In this document: positions 28,008-36,953 of the stretch, one piece after another | Numbering within the stretch: position 1 is the first letter of the stretch | Layout: each line of letters opens with the position of its first letter | NCBI RefSeq assembly: GCF_004295585.1 | Contig: NZ_AP019400.1 | Location: 2,888,001-2,952,000, forward strand | Length of the DNA stretch: 64,000 nucleotides | Reading direction: 5' to 3' | Origin: Cohnella abietis | GTDB taxonomy: Bacteria > Bacillota > Bacilli > Paenibacillales > Paenibacillaceae | Made by a program: the position numbers and the translations under genes | The notes under the pieces: generated by a model | What the model saw: the letters and a program-made list of their open reading frames with translations, nothing else | What the model was told of the DNA's origin: nothing | Database searches by the model: none

Positions 28008-29036
28008 ATGAAACAAGCAGGTTCCGTCCAGCAAACACTAAGACATACGACTGTCGGCTTGACCGATGAACGGGCTGTAGCTATGTACAAGACTATGATG
28101 CTTGCCCGTCGGTTTGACGAAAGAGGGCAGCTATTGAAGCTCGCTGGCAAAGTTAATTTTCATATTTCAGGAATTACCCAAGAGCCGTCACAGGTTGCAA
28201 TGGGCTTTGCAATGAATTTAGAAACAGATTGGTTCCTGCCTTATTATCGGGACTACGGGTTGGTTCTTTCTCTTGGTATGACGGTGAAGGAGCTTATGCT
28301 CTGCGTCTATGCCAAAGGTGAAGATCCGAACAGCGCAGGCCGGCAGATGCCAGGTCACTTCGGAAGCAAGCGGCTTCGCATTGTTACTGGCTCTAGTCCA
28401 GTGACGACGCAGGTTCCTCATGCCACAGGCTTCGCGCTTGCTGCCAAGATGAGAAGACAACCATCCGTATCACTCGTTACATTCGGGGACGGTTCAAGTA
28501 ATCAGGGAGATTTTCACGAGGGCTGTAATTTCGCTGGGGTTCATCAGCTTCCGGTTATTTTCGTCTGCGAAAATAATCAATATGCCATCTCGGTACCATT
28601 GTCTAAACAAACAAGGGGCCGCATCTGCGACCGTGCACTAGGATATGGGTTTCCAGGTATTCGTGTTGATGGAAGCGATCCGCTCGAGGTTTATCGCGTT
28701 ATAAGCGAAGCGAGGGAGAGAGCTGTTAACGGTGAAGGACCTACGCTCGTTGAAATTATGACCTATCGCGTTACAGGTCACTCCGCTACAGACAACGATT
28801 TGGATTACAGAACGAAAGAAGAGGTCGATGAGCACAAGAAGAAAGATCCTCTTCTAGATTATAAGCAATATTTGGTGGATGCTGGATTATGGTCTGAAGA
28901 GCAGGAAACTAGTCTGCAAGCAGAAATTCGTGGAATCATCAACGAAGCTAACGAATATGCGGAGCAAGCACCTTATCAAGCGGTTGAAGATGCTTTCCGG
29001 TATGTTTATGCGGAAACAAGCGAGGAGGGTGTCTAA
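28008..29036 (+). CDS. bkdAA: Branched-chain 2-oxo acid dehydrogenase E1 alpha
   Basis: ThDP-binding half of the E1 decarboxylase that feeds iso- and anteiso-fatty acid primers. It shows MLARRFDERGQLLKLAGK, the ThDP motif GDGSSNQGDFHEGCNFA with VCENNQYAISVP, and the regulatory loop YRVTGHSATDND. ATG 28008 follows AGCAGGAGG; upstream in-frame codons overlap the promoter region. 342 residues. Abuts bkdAB without a gap. Confidence 0.93.
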   Translation: MKQAGSVQQTLRHTTVGLTDERAVAMYKTMMLARRFDERGQLLKLAGKVNFHISGITQEPSQVAMGFAMNLETDWFLPYYRDYGLVLSLGMTVKELMLCVYAKGEDPNSAGRQMPGHFGSKRLRIVTGSSPVTTQVPHATGFALAAKMRRQPSVSLVTFGDGSSNQGDFHEGCNFAGVHQLPVIFVCENNQYAISVPLSKQTRGRICDRALGYGFPGIRVDGSDPLEVYRVISEARERAVNGEGPTLVEIMTYRVTGHSATDNDLDYRTKEEVDEHKKKDPLLDYKQYLVDAGLWSEEQETSLQAEIRGIINEANEYAEQAPYQAVEDAFRYVYAETSEEGV

Positions 29037-30023
29037 ATGCCGGTTATTGAATATATTGAAGCCATTCGATTGGCTATGAAGGAAGAGATGGAGAGAGACG
29101 AGAATGTCTTTTTCTTGGGTGAGGATGTAGGGCTTAAGGGTGGTGTATTCGGCACAACCAAAGGCTTACAGAAGCAGTTCGGTGAGGAGCGGGCACTTGA
29201 TACACCGCTTGCTGAATCCGCAATTGCCGGGGTTGCTATTGGAGCCGCTATGGCTGGGATGAGACCGGTAGCCGAAATGCAGTATTCTGATTTCATGTTT
29301 CCGGCTACTAATCAAATTATTAGCGAGGCTGCGAAAATCCGTTACCGCTCTAACAATGATTGGGATTGTCCTATTGTCATTCGGGCACCAATCGGAGGAG
29401 GAGTTTTCGGTGGCTTATACCATTCACAATGTCCAGAGTCAGTATTCTTCGGAACTCCGGGACTTAAGATAGTTGCTCCGGCAACCGCTTATGATGCCAA
29501 AGGCTTGCTTAAAGCTGCTATTCGTGATCCGGATCCAGTCCTTTTCTTCGAAAACAAGAAGTGCTACCGTCTCATTACTGACGAAGTGCCAGATGAGGAA
29601 TACGTTGTACCGATCGGTAAGGCTAACGTGATGAGAGAAGGCACCGATATTACGGTTATCGGCTATAGCATGCCGCTTCATTTCGCTATGCAAGCCGCTG
29701 AGGAGCTTTCACAGGAGCATGGCATTAATGCTCATATTCTCGATCTGCGCACGCTTCAGCCGTTGGACAAGGAAGGCATTCTTGAAGCTGTTTCCAAGAC
29801 AGGTAAAGTACTAATCGTCCACGAAGATAACAAAACAGGGGGCATCGGTGCTGAAGTATCAGCGATTATTGCAGAAGAGCTGCTATTTGATCTAGATGCA
29901 CCTATCCGCCGTCTGTGCGGACCTGACGTCCCGGCTATGCCGATTAATCCGTTGGGTGAGAAGCATTTTCTGCTGAACAAAGAAAAGCTTAAAGCAGCAA
30001 TGCTGGAGCTCGCACGTTACTAA
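29037..30023 (+). CDS. bkdAB: Branched-chain 2-oxo acid dehydrogenase E1 beta
   Basis: Transketolase-like beta subunit of E1. N-terminal EYIEAIRLAMKEEMERDENV and LGEDVGLKGGVFG, the conserved DTPLAESAIAGVAIGAAM, and the C-terminal domain VLIVHEDNKTGGIGAEVSA. 328 residues. GGAGGGTGTCTAA lies ahead inside bkdAA. Confidence 0.95.
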   Translation: MPVIEYIEAIRLAMKEEMERDENVFFLGEDVGLKGGVFGTTKGLQKQFGEERALDTPLAESAIAGVAIGAAMAGMRPVAEMQYSDFMFPATNQIISEAAKIRYRSNNDWDCPIVIRAPIGGGVFGGLYHSQCPESVFFGTPGLKIVAPATAYDAKGLLKAAIRDPDPVLFFENKKCYRLITDEVPDEEYVVPIGKANVMREGTDITVIGYSMPLHFAMQAAEELSQEHGINAHILDLRTLQPLDKEGILEAVSKTGKVLIVHEDNKTGGIGAEVSAIIAEELLFDLDAPIRRLCGPDVPAMPINPLGEKHFLLNKEKLKAAMLELARY

Positions 30024-30056
30024 GAAGGCTGTGTTACCGGGAAGGAGAGTTTATAA

Positions 30057-31424
30057 ATGGCAAAACAAATTATTGAGGTTACAATGCCGCAGCTGGCAGA
30101 GTCTCTCGTATCCGCTACGATAGACCGCTGGTTAAAGGAACCCGGGGATTCGATTGACATGTACGAGCCGATCTGTGACATTATCACCGATAAAGTAAAT
30201 GCAGAGCTACCCTCCACAGTTAGGGGGATACTGGTTAAGCATTTAGTAGGAGCGGGTGAGACAGTTGAGATTGGAACTGCTATCTGTCTGGTAGAGATTG
30301 AAGTAACAGCTAGCTCAACCCAGAGTGCTACTAACCAAGGTGAGAACCGTCAATTAGCGCAGCAGTCTGAGTCGCGTCCTGCTGCAGCTCAAGCGGGCAT
30401 TGGTTCCAATGCACCTATGCGTCATCGTTATTCGCCTGCTGTACAGACATTAGCCGCAGAGCATGGAATAGACCTTTCTCTATTACCTGCTGGAACAGGC
30501 GAAGGTGGCCGCATCACTCGTAAGGATGTGTTAAATGCTGTACAGTCTGGCATCGCCAAGATAGGTTCTGCTACCAATCAGAGCTCCGGCAAAGCTAGTA
30601 CTGAGCCAGCGCCATCTCAATATGAGGTCATGGACCCAAAAGTTCAGGTGCGTTCATCAGGTATGCATTTATCTGAATCTCCGCGTATTCCATCCATAGA
30701 AGCGCAGGGCAGTGATTCACCCGGACGCGGTGAGTATTTTATTGATGTTACCCCTGTCCGTAATACAATTGCGACCCGGATGCGTCAAAGCGTCAGCGAA
30801 ATTCCCCATGGCTGGATGATGATCGAAGTCGATGTGACGAATCTTGTTATGCTTCGCAGCAAGCTTAAGGAAGAGTTTCAGAAACGGGAAGGTATTAACT
30901 TGACCTACATGCCGTTCCTTATTAAAGCTGCTGTAAATGCCATTAAGGATTACCCAATAATGAATTCCGTTTGGGCAGTCGATAAGATCATTGTGAAGCG
31001 GGATATTAATATTTCCCTTTCTGTCGGTACGGAAGATTCCGTTATGACTCCTGTCATTCACAATGCAGATCAGAAGAATATCGCGGGCATTGCCCATGAA
31101 ATTGATGATCTAGCACGTCGTACCCGGGACAAAAAGCTTAAGCTAGACGATGTCCAAGGTGGCACGTTCACGGTTAACAACACCGGTTCCTTTGGGGCAA
31201 TTCTGACCCAGCCGATTATCAACTATCCTCAAGCTGCGATTCTGACCTTCGAATCCATCGTGAAGAGACCAGTTGTCATTAACGATATGATTGGTGTTCG
31301 GTCTATGGTGAACTTGTGTTTGTCGCTTGATCACCGAATACTAGATGGCGTTATCTGCGGTCGATTCCTGCAACGAGTGAAGGAAAATCTAGAAAGCTAT
31401 AACATGGACACTAAGGTATATTAA
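30057..31424 (+). CDS. bkdB: Branched-chain 2-oxo acid dehydrogenase E2 (acyltransferase)
   Basis: Core of the complex; transfers the acyl group from lipoate to CoA. Lipoyl domain at residues 4-80 with the lipoylated Lys in ITDKVNAE, a flexible linker, a peripheral-subunit-binding domain (SPAVQTLAAEHGIDLSLL), a longer linker and the catalytic domain with the His-Asp motif LDHRILDG. 455 residues. Ends the operon with a terminator; lipB, which supplies the octanoyl group, is next. Confidence 0.95.
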   Translation: MAKQIIEVTMPQLAESLVSATIDRWLKEPGDSIDMYEPICDIITDKVNAELPSTVRGILVKHLVGAGETVEIGTAICLVEIEVTASSTQSATNQGENRQLAQQSESRPAAAQAGIGSNAPMRHRYSPAVQTLAAEHGIDLSLLPAGTGEGGRITRKDVLNAVQSGIAKIGSATNQSSGKASTEPAPSQYEVMDPKVQVRSSGMHLSESPRIPSIEAQGSDSPGRGEYFIDVTPVRNTIATRMRQSVSEIPHGWMMIEVDVTNLVMLRSKLKEEFQKREGINLTYMPFLIKAAVNAIKDYPIMNSVWAVDKIIVKRDINISLSVGTEDSVMTPVIHNADQKNIAGIAHEIDDLARRTRDKKLKLDDVQGGTFTVNNTGSFGAILTQPIINYPQAAILTFESIVKRPVVINDMIGVRSMVNLCLSLDHRILDGVICGRFLQRVKENLESYNMDTKVY

Positions 31425-31425
31425 T

Positions 31426-31470
31426 AAATAAGCCCGGACCTTGCGACTATACGCTGGTTCGGGCTTATTA
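31426..31470 (+). terminator. Terminator after bkdB
   Basis: ATAAGCCCGGACC pairs with GGTTCGGGCTTAT and runs into TATTATT. Confidence 0.8.
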
Positions 31471-31540
31471 TTACAGTTTGCAGGGAATGTTTTCAATAAG
31501 ATACAATAGTGATGCAGCTGTGGTAAGGAGGTAATACGAT

Positions 31541-32233
31541 ATGGGAAGGCTTCAAACCGAATGGTTGTCTAGGATGGACTACGGTCAAGCTTGGACCCTA
31601 CAGAAGGAGCTTGTTCGTGAGATTGATCGCGAGGAGCGTCCAGATACGTTACTGCTATTGGAGCATACGCCTACGTATACAATGGGCTCAGATCGACATC
31701 CTGAGCATCTGCTCTACGAGAAAGATGAATTGGCAAGAAGGGGTATTGCGTTGTATGAAATTGATAGGGGTGGGGACATCACGTACCACGGTCCAGGGCA
31801 GCTAGTGGGATATCCATTATTGTATTTGGATGCAATTGGATTGGATTTACACGCATACTTAAGAAAATTAGAAGAAGCAATTATTAAGCTGCTTGCCGGG
31901 TATGGTATTGCTGGCAGTAGAAAGCCTGCTTATACCGGTGTGTGGGTTGGAGATTTAAAGATCGCGGCAATTGGTGTCAAATTTAATAAAGCCCGCTCCC
32001 GGCGAGGCTTCATCACCAGTCACGGGTTCGCCCTAAACGTTAAAAGCAACGTTGAGCAAGATGGGTTTCAAGGTATTGTTCCTTGTGGTATCTCAGAGTA
32101 TGGCGTTACATCAATTGAGACATTAACGGGATTAGAGCTACAGGTTGAGGCAATAGGTAGGGAAATTGTCCCTTACTTCGCTGAAGTGTTTAATTATCCA
32201 GTAGCTATTCCAGCAGAGACCCTACACTCATAA
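31541..32233 (+). CDS. lipB: Octanoyl-ACP:protein octanoyltransferase
   Basis: Moves octanoate from ACP to lipoyl domains. RGGDITYHGPGQLVGYPLL, the catalytic Lys in AAIGVKFNKA and the acyl-accepting Cys in GIVPCGISEYGVTS are all present. 230 residues. B. subtilis uses the unrelated LipM/LipL instead, so this is a lineage marker. No lipA is in view. AGGAGG is well placed. Confidence 0.96.
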   Translation: MGRLQTEWLSRMDYGQAWTLQKELVREIDREERPDTLLLLEHTPTYTMGSDRHPEHLLYEKDELARRGIALYEIDRGGDITYHGPGQLVGYPLLYLDAIGLDLHAYLRKLEEAIIKLLAGYGIAGSRKPAYTGVWVGDLKIAAIGVKFNKARSRRGFITSHGFALNVKSNVEQDGFQGIVPCGISEYGVTSIETLTGLELQVEAIGREIVPYFAEVFNYPVAIPAETLHS

Positions 32234-32292
32234 GTAGTGTCGATACGACCATAACTAATAAGGTTACGTAAATGACAATCTTAAACAAACGC

Positions 32293-32321
32293 TTGTTCAC
32301 GTATAAACATCCTTTCATAAT
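32293..32321 (+). promoter_or_regulatory. Candidate sigma-A promoter of the M20 peptidase gene
   Basis: TTGTTC (32293-32298), 17 bases, CATAAT (32316-32321), 51 bases before the ATG. Confidence 0.5.
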
Positions 32322-32372
32322 GGGCTAGTCCACAACTCTATTGTAACTAAAGCTTCGTCAGGAGGAAAGATC

Positions 32373-33506
32373 ATGGTGCAAAAAGAGCGCATATTGTCAG
32401 AATTTATGGAGCTTGTGCAAATCGACAGCGAAACGAAATACGAAACGGAAATTAGCAAGGTGCTTAAGCAAAAGTTCGAGGCACTAGGTCTTGAAGTAAC
32501 AGAGGATGATGTTGCGGATAAGATTGGGCATGGGGCGGGCAATTTGTTTGCTTGGCTACCTGCTTCTTCCGGTCAAGAGGAAGTTCCAGTCATATTGTTC
32601 ACTTCGCATATGGACACAGTCTCGCCAGGCAAGGGAATCAAGCCTCGTCTTGATGCCGATGGTTATATCCGTAGCGATGGAACAACGATTCTTGGAGCTG
32701 ACGACAAAGCCGGATTAGCGGCAATGTTTGAAGCACTTCGTGTTATTAAGGAGCAAGGGCTGTCTCACGGAGCTATTCAGTTCGTTATTACTTCTGGTGA
32801 GGAATCAGGCTTGCTTGGTTCTCGTGCTATGGATGGCTCACGTTTGAAGGCGAAGTTTGGTTATGCGCTGGATTCCAATGGAGCAATCGGCGATATTGCG
32901 GTTGCAGCGCCAACGAATTCTAGACAATTCATTACAATTCGCGGTAAAGCTGCTCATGCCGGTGTCAATCCGGAGGACGGTATCAGTGCCATTCAGGTTG
33001 CTTCCAAGGCAGTATCCAGAATGAAGCTAGGACGGATCGATAGCGAAACGACCGCGAATATCGGACGCTTCGAAGGTGGCGGTGAAGTGAATATCGTAAC
33101 TGACACAATTAAGATATACGCTGAAGCGAGGAGCCAGGTGCAGGAGAAGATGGATCGGCAAATCGAGTCGATGAGAGAAGCGGTGGAAAGCGCGGCTAAG
33201 GAATACGGGGCTGAGTTCGAGTTTGAAACGACTACGATTTATCCCGCATATAGCTACGGCGATAATGATCAGGTTGTACAGGTTGCGAAGGCAGCCATTG
33301 AAGCAATCGGTCTAACACCACACACATTCTCATCCGGTGGCGGAAGCGATGCGAACATGTTTAACGGTAACGGCGTTCCTACCGTGAACCTTGCAGTAGG
33401 GTATGAGCATATTCATACGACTAAGGAGCAGCTTAAAGTCGATGATTTAGTGAAAACTGCCGAGCTTGTCCTCTCCATTGTGAAGGAAACATTAAGTGTA
33501 AAATAA
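32373..33506 (+). CDS. M20-family aminopeptidase (PepT-like, YqjE type)
   Basis: Zinc-dependent exopeptidase, probably acting on short peptides in the cytosol. Metal ligands and catalytic residues are visible in LFTSHMDTVSPGKG, GADDKAGLAAMFEAL, the general base pair in TSGEESGLLGS, and the last His in GYEHIHTTKE. A lid domain (about residues 180-290) contains KAAHAGVNPEDG. 377 residues. CAGGAGGAAAG ahead of the ATG. The exact substrate cannot be told. Confidence 0.9.
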   Translation: MVQKERILSEFMELVQIDSETKYETEISKVLKQKFEALGLEVTEDDVADKIGHGAGNLFAWLPASSGQEEVPVILFTSHMDTVSPGKGIKPRLDADGYIRSDGTTILGADDKAGLAAMFEALRVIKEQGLSHGAIQFVITSGEESGLLGSRAMDGSRLKAKFGYALDSNGAIGDIAVAAPTNSRQFITIRGKAAHAGVNPEDGISAIQVASKAVSRMKLGRIDSETTANIGRFEGGGEVNIVTDTIKIYAEARSQVQEKMDRQIESMREAVESAAKEYGAEFEFETTTIYPAYSYGDNDQVVQVAKAAIEAIGLTPHTFSSGGGSDANMFNGNGVPTVNLAVGYEHIHTTKEQLKVDDLVKTAELVLSIVKETLSVK

Positions 33507-33512
33507 AGCTAC

Positions 33513-33567
33513 AAAAAAGGGCAGCAGCTAGGCAAAAGAAAGCTTTTGCTGGGCACGCTGCCCTTTT
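33513..33567 (+). terminator. Terminator after the M20 peptidase, also facing mciZ
   Basis: AAAAGGGCAGC pairs with GCTGCCCTTTT around a loop holding a second stem (AAAAG with CTTTT). U and A runs on the two sides make it usable from both strands, so it can also end the converging mciZ transcript. Confidence 0.85.
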
Positions 33568-33579
33568 CTCTTCTATTGT

Positions 33580-33732
33580 TCAAGAGCCAGCCTGGCTCTT
33601 AGCCTGGGAAAGCAGCTGGGTTAAGGGTATATTTCCACCTTGGAGCTTTTTCTCTTGGCGGAGTGCATAACGGATTTCCCACGCTTTACCGACGAACTGG
33701 AGCTTGTGCTCTGTTATATATTTTTTCAACAA
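33580..33732 (-). CDS. mciZ: Small cell-division inhibitor MciZ
   Basis: 50-residue frame on the minus strand, short enough to be missed by usual cutoffs. MciZ of B. subtilis is a mother-cell peptide that caps FtsZ filaments during sporulation. The core FVGKAWEIRYALRQ matches the B. subtilis VGKAWEIRAKL pattern that I recall. TTG 33732 is 8 bases after a perfect AAGGAGG (plus-strand 33741-33747); the second TTG 33729 is the alternative. In B. subtilis mciZ also lies beside nudF. The C-terminal tail is longer than in B. subtilis. Confidence 0.87.
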   Translation of the reverse strand: MLKKYITEHKLQFVGKAWEIRYALRQEKKLQGGNIPLTQLLSQAKSQAGS

Positions 33733-33853
33733 GATAAAAACCTCCTTCAATGTGAGAAAACCTTGTTATGCCAATCTGGCTTGCATCGAATGGGACAACC
33801 CTATATGTTGAACTTATGTGTAAAATATCGATTTCATACCTGGAGGTTATTTT

Positions 33854-34429
33854 ATGAGCAACAATAATAAGCAGGATAAGCACCCTTTCTACGAGGAAAC
33901 GCTAGAAACTAAGCCAATATTTGAAGGACGTATCATTTCGTTACAGGTAGACACGGTACGATTGCCGAACGGAGAAACCGCGACAAGGGAAATTGTTCGC
34001 CACCCTGGTGCTGTTGCAGTAGTTGCTCTTGTCGATAATAAAATGCTAGTTGTGGAACAATTTCGTAAGCCACTTGAGAAGGCACAGGTGGAAATACCGG
34101 CTGGGAAGCTTGATGCGGGTGAGGAGCCTGAAGCTGCGGCCATTAGGGAGCTGGAGGAAGAGACGGGATATCGGGCTAGAAGCATCGTTCACCTCCAATC
34201 CTTCTCCACGTCTCCGGGTTTTGCCGATGAAATTGTACACATTTATTTCACGGATGATTTGGAGCAGGGCGAAGTTCACTTGGATGATGAAGAGTTCTTA
34301 ACCTGTGAAGCGATAACGCTTGAGCAGGCGCAGGAATATATTAAGGCAGGACGGATATGCGATGCCAAAACAGTGCTTGCCGTCTATGCATGGCAATTGC
34401 GTACACTGACAGGATCATTTTTGAAATGA
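33854..34429 (+). CDS. nudF: ADP-ribose pyrophosphatase (Nudix)
   Basis: Hydrolyses ADP-ribose and related nucleoside diphosphate sugars. The Nudix box runs from GKLDAGEEPEAAA to IRELEEETGYRA; upstream VEQFRKPLEKAQVEIPAG is typical of ADP-ribose-specific members. 191 residues. TGGAGG ahead of the ATG. Its stop overlaps the endoQ start by ATGA. Confidence 0.93.
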   Translation: MSNNNKQDKHPFYEETLETKPIFEGRIISLQVDTVRLPNGETATREIVRHPGAVAVVALVDNKMLVVEQFRKPLEKAQVEIPAGKLDAGEEPEAAAIRELEEETGYRARSIVHLQSFSTSPGFADEIVHIYFTDDLEQGEVHLDDEEFLTCEAITLEQAQEYIKAGRICDAKTVLAVYAWQLRTLTGSFLK

Positions 34430-35622
34430 GTAGCAATTCTACACTTTTACGTCCTTATTTTGCGGATATGCACGTTCATATTGGTCGTAGCGAGGAAGGG
34501 CAAGCTGTTAAAATAAGCGGCAGTAAAACTCTAACCTTCTACAATATCGCGAAAGAGGCTTCCGAGCGCAAAGGCATTGACTTGATCGGGGTTATTGATT
34601 GTCATTCTCCTGCTGTACAAAACGACATCCAAAATTACTTGCTTTCTGGCGAGATGGAGGAGGTTGCAGGCGGAGGCATTAGGTACCGTGAGACTACGAT
34701 CGTGCTTGGTGCTGAGATGGAGGTTAAGGAGGAGGGCGGAGGTCCGTATCATCTGCTAGCCTATCTACCCAATCTACAAGCGATGCAGGAATGGACTTCT
34801 TGGATGAAGCCTATGGTGACTAACATCAACTTAAGCTCTCAGCGTATAAGGGTATCCGCTCGTGAATTACAGGAGGAGCTGCTAGCGAGAGGGGGGCTTC
34901 TCGTCCCTGCACATGTATTTACCCCTCATCGGGGGTTGCTTGGGTGCTCGGCAGATAGGCTGGAGGATCGTCTCGACCCTGCAGGCATTGCCGCAGTAGA
35001 GCTGGGGCTCAGTGCGGATTCCGAGATGGCAGGCTTTCTATCTGAATTGGATAAGTTCCCATTCTTAACGAATTCAGATGCGCATTCAACGGGGATGATT
35101 GGCCGCGAGTGTAATGAGCTACTACTGGAGAGGCCATCTTTCGAAGAATTTGCCAAGGCTCTTAGAATGGAAGCAGGCCGTAAAATTATTACAAACTACG
35201 GGCTTCATCCCGAGCTTGGAAAATATCATACGACCTACTGCAAAAGCTGCAAAGAGGCGATTCCGAAGGTGAATGGCTTTACGGGCGTTTGTCCATTCTG
35301 TGGGAGCCATAAGCTGACCCGTGGAGTATCTGGGCGTATAGAGCAGCTAGCGGACCGTGAGTATTCGGTGCAGCCAGCGAGCCGACCACCTTACCGGCCC
35401 CAGGTTCCGTTATCCTTCTTCCCAGGAGTCGGTCCTGCTATGAGAGAGCGCTTATTTACGGAAATTGGAACCGAGATGGAAATTTTGCATCGAATGCCGC
35501 TGGAGAAGCTAGCTACTGTGATAGGACATAAAATTGCAGAGCTAATCGTCGGAGTTAGAGAGGGTAAAGTTATTTTTACGCCAGGGAGCGGGGGGAATTA
35601 CGGAAGCATTCATAAATCATAA
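34426..35622 (+). CDS. Endonuclease Q-family DNA repair nuclease
   Basis: Homologue of B. subtilis YqxK and archaeal EndoQ, which nick DNA 5' of deaminated bases. PHP-domain metal ligands appear in YFADMHVHIGRS, DCHSPAVQND and LTNSDAHSTG; a four-Cys zinc site CKSCKEA ... CPFCGSH follows; the C-terminus has a helix-hairpin-helix-like piece FPGVGPAMRERL. 398 residues from ATG 34426. The longer frame into nudF is not used. Confidence 0.88.
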   Translation: MSSNSTLLRPYFADMHVHIGRSEEGQAVKISGSKTLTFYNIAKEASERKGIDLIGVIDCHSPAVQNDIQNYLLSGEMEEVAGGGIRYRETTIVLGAEMEVKEEGGGPYHLLAYLPNLQAMQEWTSWMKPMVTNINLSSQRIRVSARELQEELLARGGLLVPAHVFTPHRGLLGCSADRLEDRLDPAGIAAVELGLSADSEMAGFLSELDKFPFLTNSDAHSTGMIGRECNELLLERPSFEEFAKALRMEAGRKIITNYGLHPELGKYHTTYCKSCKEAIPKVNGFTGVCPFCGSHKLTRGVSGRIEQLADREYSVQPASRPPYRPQVPLSFFPGVGPAMRERLFTEIGTEMEILHRMPLEKLATVIGHKIAELIVGVREGKVIFTPGSGGNYGSIHKS

Positions 35623-35697
35623 ATCATAAATCCGACTTGTCCCACATACACATAGGCACGAGATGAACTGTGAAATGTGGACAAGGAGGAAGCTTCT

Positions 35698-36357
35698 GTG
35701 AACTTTCGATTGTGGAATTTATCGGCACGCAACAACTTAAACTTGTATGTATTTGTAGGGGTTCTTGTCATTGTTGGAGCGATATTCGGAGCGCTGCTAG
35801 TCAATGCCTTAACGCTGGATCAGCAGCAGGAGCTCGCAGATGAAATTAGCGTTTATATGAAAGCTGTTAAAGGCACACAGCATTTCTCAGCATCTACGAC
35901 ATTTTGGGATAGCTTCTTGTTCTACGGAAAATGGTTGCTATTAATATGGTTTCTTGGATTGTCTGTCATTGGATTACCTTTTGTGCTTGTGCTTGATTTT
36001 CTAAAAGGGGTATTAATTGGTTTTGCTGTAGCGTTGTTAGCCCAACAGCTTGCTTGGAAAGGTGTGTTTTTCTTTCTAGCGGCGACAGCGCCTCAGAACG
36101 CTATCATTATACCCGCACTAATGATTGCAAGCATTTCGGCAGCGAGATTCGCTAATTTTGTTGTAAGGGAGCGATTGTTCCGCCGCAAAGGGCAATTGCT
36201 GCCTCCATTTCTTGCCCATACAGCAGTGACGGGACTTATGCTTGTCATGCTCTGCATAGCTTCATTATATGAAGCTTTCGTTTCTCCAATCGTATTAGAG
36301 AGAGTGGCTCCGACTGTCATATCTACCGAAATAACTGCTCTATATTCAAAATTATGA
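35698..36357 (+). CDS. spoIIM: Stage II sporulation protein M
   Basis: Membrane part of the SpoIID-SpoIIM-SpoIIP machine that degrades septal peptidoglycan during engulfment. About five membrane segments in the SpoIIM pattern, with FWDSFLFYGKWLLLIWFLGL and GLPFVLVLDFLKGVLIGF. GTG 35698 has AAGGAGG (35683-35689) 8 bases ahead; a longer in-frame start begins inside this ribosome site and is rejected. 219 residues. Sits before fur as in B. subtilis. Confidence 0.93.
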   Translation: MNFRLWNLSARNNLNLYVFVGVLVIVGAIFGALLVNALTLDQQQELADEISVYMKAVKGTQHFSASTTFWDSFLFYGKWLLLIWFLGLSVIGLPFVLVLDFLKGVLIGFAVALLAQQLAWKGVFFFLAATAPQNAIIIPALMIASISAARFANFVVRERLFRRKGQLLPPFLAHTAVTGLMLVMLCIASLYEAFVSPIVLERVAPTVISTEITALYSKL

Positions 36358-36365
36358 CACAATGT

Positions 36366-36395
36366 TTGACTTATCGAATCACCTCATCCTATAAT
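36366..36395 (+). promoter_or_regulatory. Sigma-A promoter of fur
   Basis: TTGACT (36366-36371), 18 bases, TATAAT (36390-36395), 35 bases before ATG 36431. No clear Fur box overlaps it. Confidence 0.7.
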
Positions 36396-36430
36396 GAAAG
36401 GAAGTGCATCAGCGACCGGAGGGGAAAACC

Positions 36431-36895
36431 ATGGAAGCCCGCATTGAAAAAATTAAACAACAATTGCAGTCCGAGGGCTACAAACTGACCCCGCAAAGGG
36501 AAGCGACGGTTAGGGTGCTCCTTGAGAATGAAGAAGATCATCTTAGCGCTGAAGATGTATTCATGCTCGTTAGGGATAAAGCTCCTGAAATAGGCCTCGC
36601 GACCGTATATCGGACATTAGAGCTTTTGAGTGAAATGCATGTAGTAGAGAAAATGAACTTCGGTGACGGTGTTGCCCGATACGATCTGCGTACGGACAGC
36701 AATAAGCACCATCATCATCATTTGATTTGTGTGAAATGCGGCTCTATGTCGGAAATTATGGAAGATTTGCTGGGACCGCTTGAGGAACGATTAGAGCAAG
36801 AATACCGGTTTACGGTTCTTGACCATCGCTTGGATTTTCAAGGTATTTGTGCGAAATGCCAGGTCGATAAGGACATTGAACCAAAGAGTGAATAA
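36431..36895 (+). CDS. fur: Fur-family metal-dependent repressor
   Basis: N-terminal winged helix (KLTPQREATVRVLLENEEDHLSAEDVF, broken by turns) and dimer domain with DSNKHHHHHLICVKCG and a second CAKC pair that holds structural zinc. 154 residues from ATG 36431, which follows GGAGGGG. Position after spoIIM and before yqzK-xerD matches B. subtilis fur, so iron sensing is likelier than Zur or PerR; motif reading alone does not exclude these. Confidence 0.88.
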   Translation: MEARIEKIKQQLQSEGYKLTPQREATVRVLLENEEDHLSAEDVFMLVRDKAPEIGLATVYRTLELLSEMHVVEKMNFGDGVARYDLRTDSNKHHHHHLICVKCGSMSEIMEDLLGPLEERLEQEYRFTVLDHRLDFQGICAKCQVDKDIEPKSE

Positions 36896-36910
36896 TATTG
36901 AACAAATAGA

Positions 36911-36946
36911 AGAGGCTATTCCGAGAATGAATTCGGAATAGCCTCT
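36911..36946. terminator. Bidirectional terminator between fur and a gpx gene
   Basis: AGAGGCTATTCCGA and TCGGAATAGCCTCT form a perfect stem between two converging genes 58 bases apart. Confidence 0.85.
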
Positions 36947-36953
36947 CTTGCTA

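Noticed and set aside
33640..33867. Plus-strand 75-codon frame opposite mciZ
   Set aside because: No ribosome site; the opposite strand holds a frame with a perfect ribosome site and MciZ motif.
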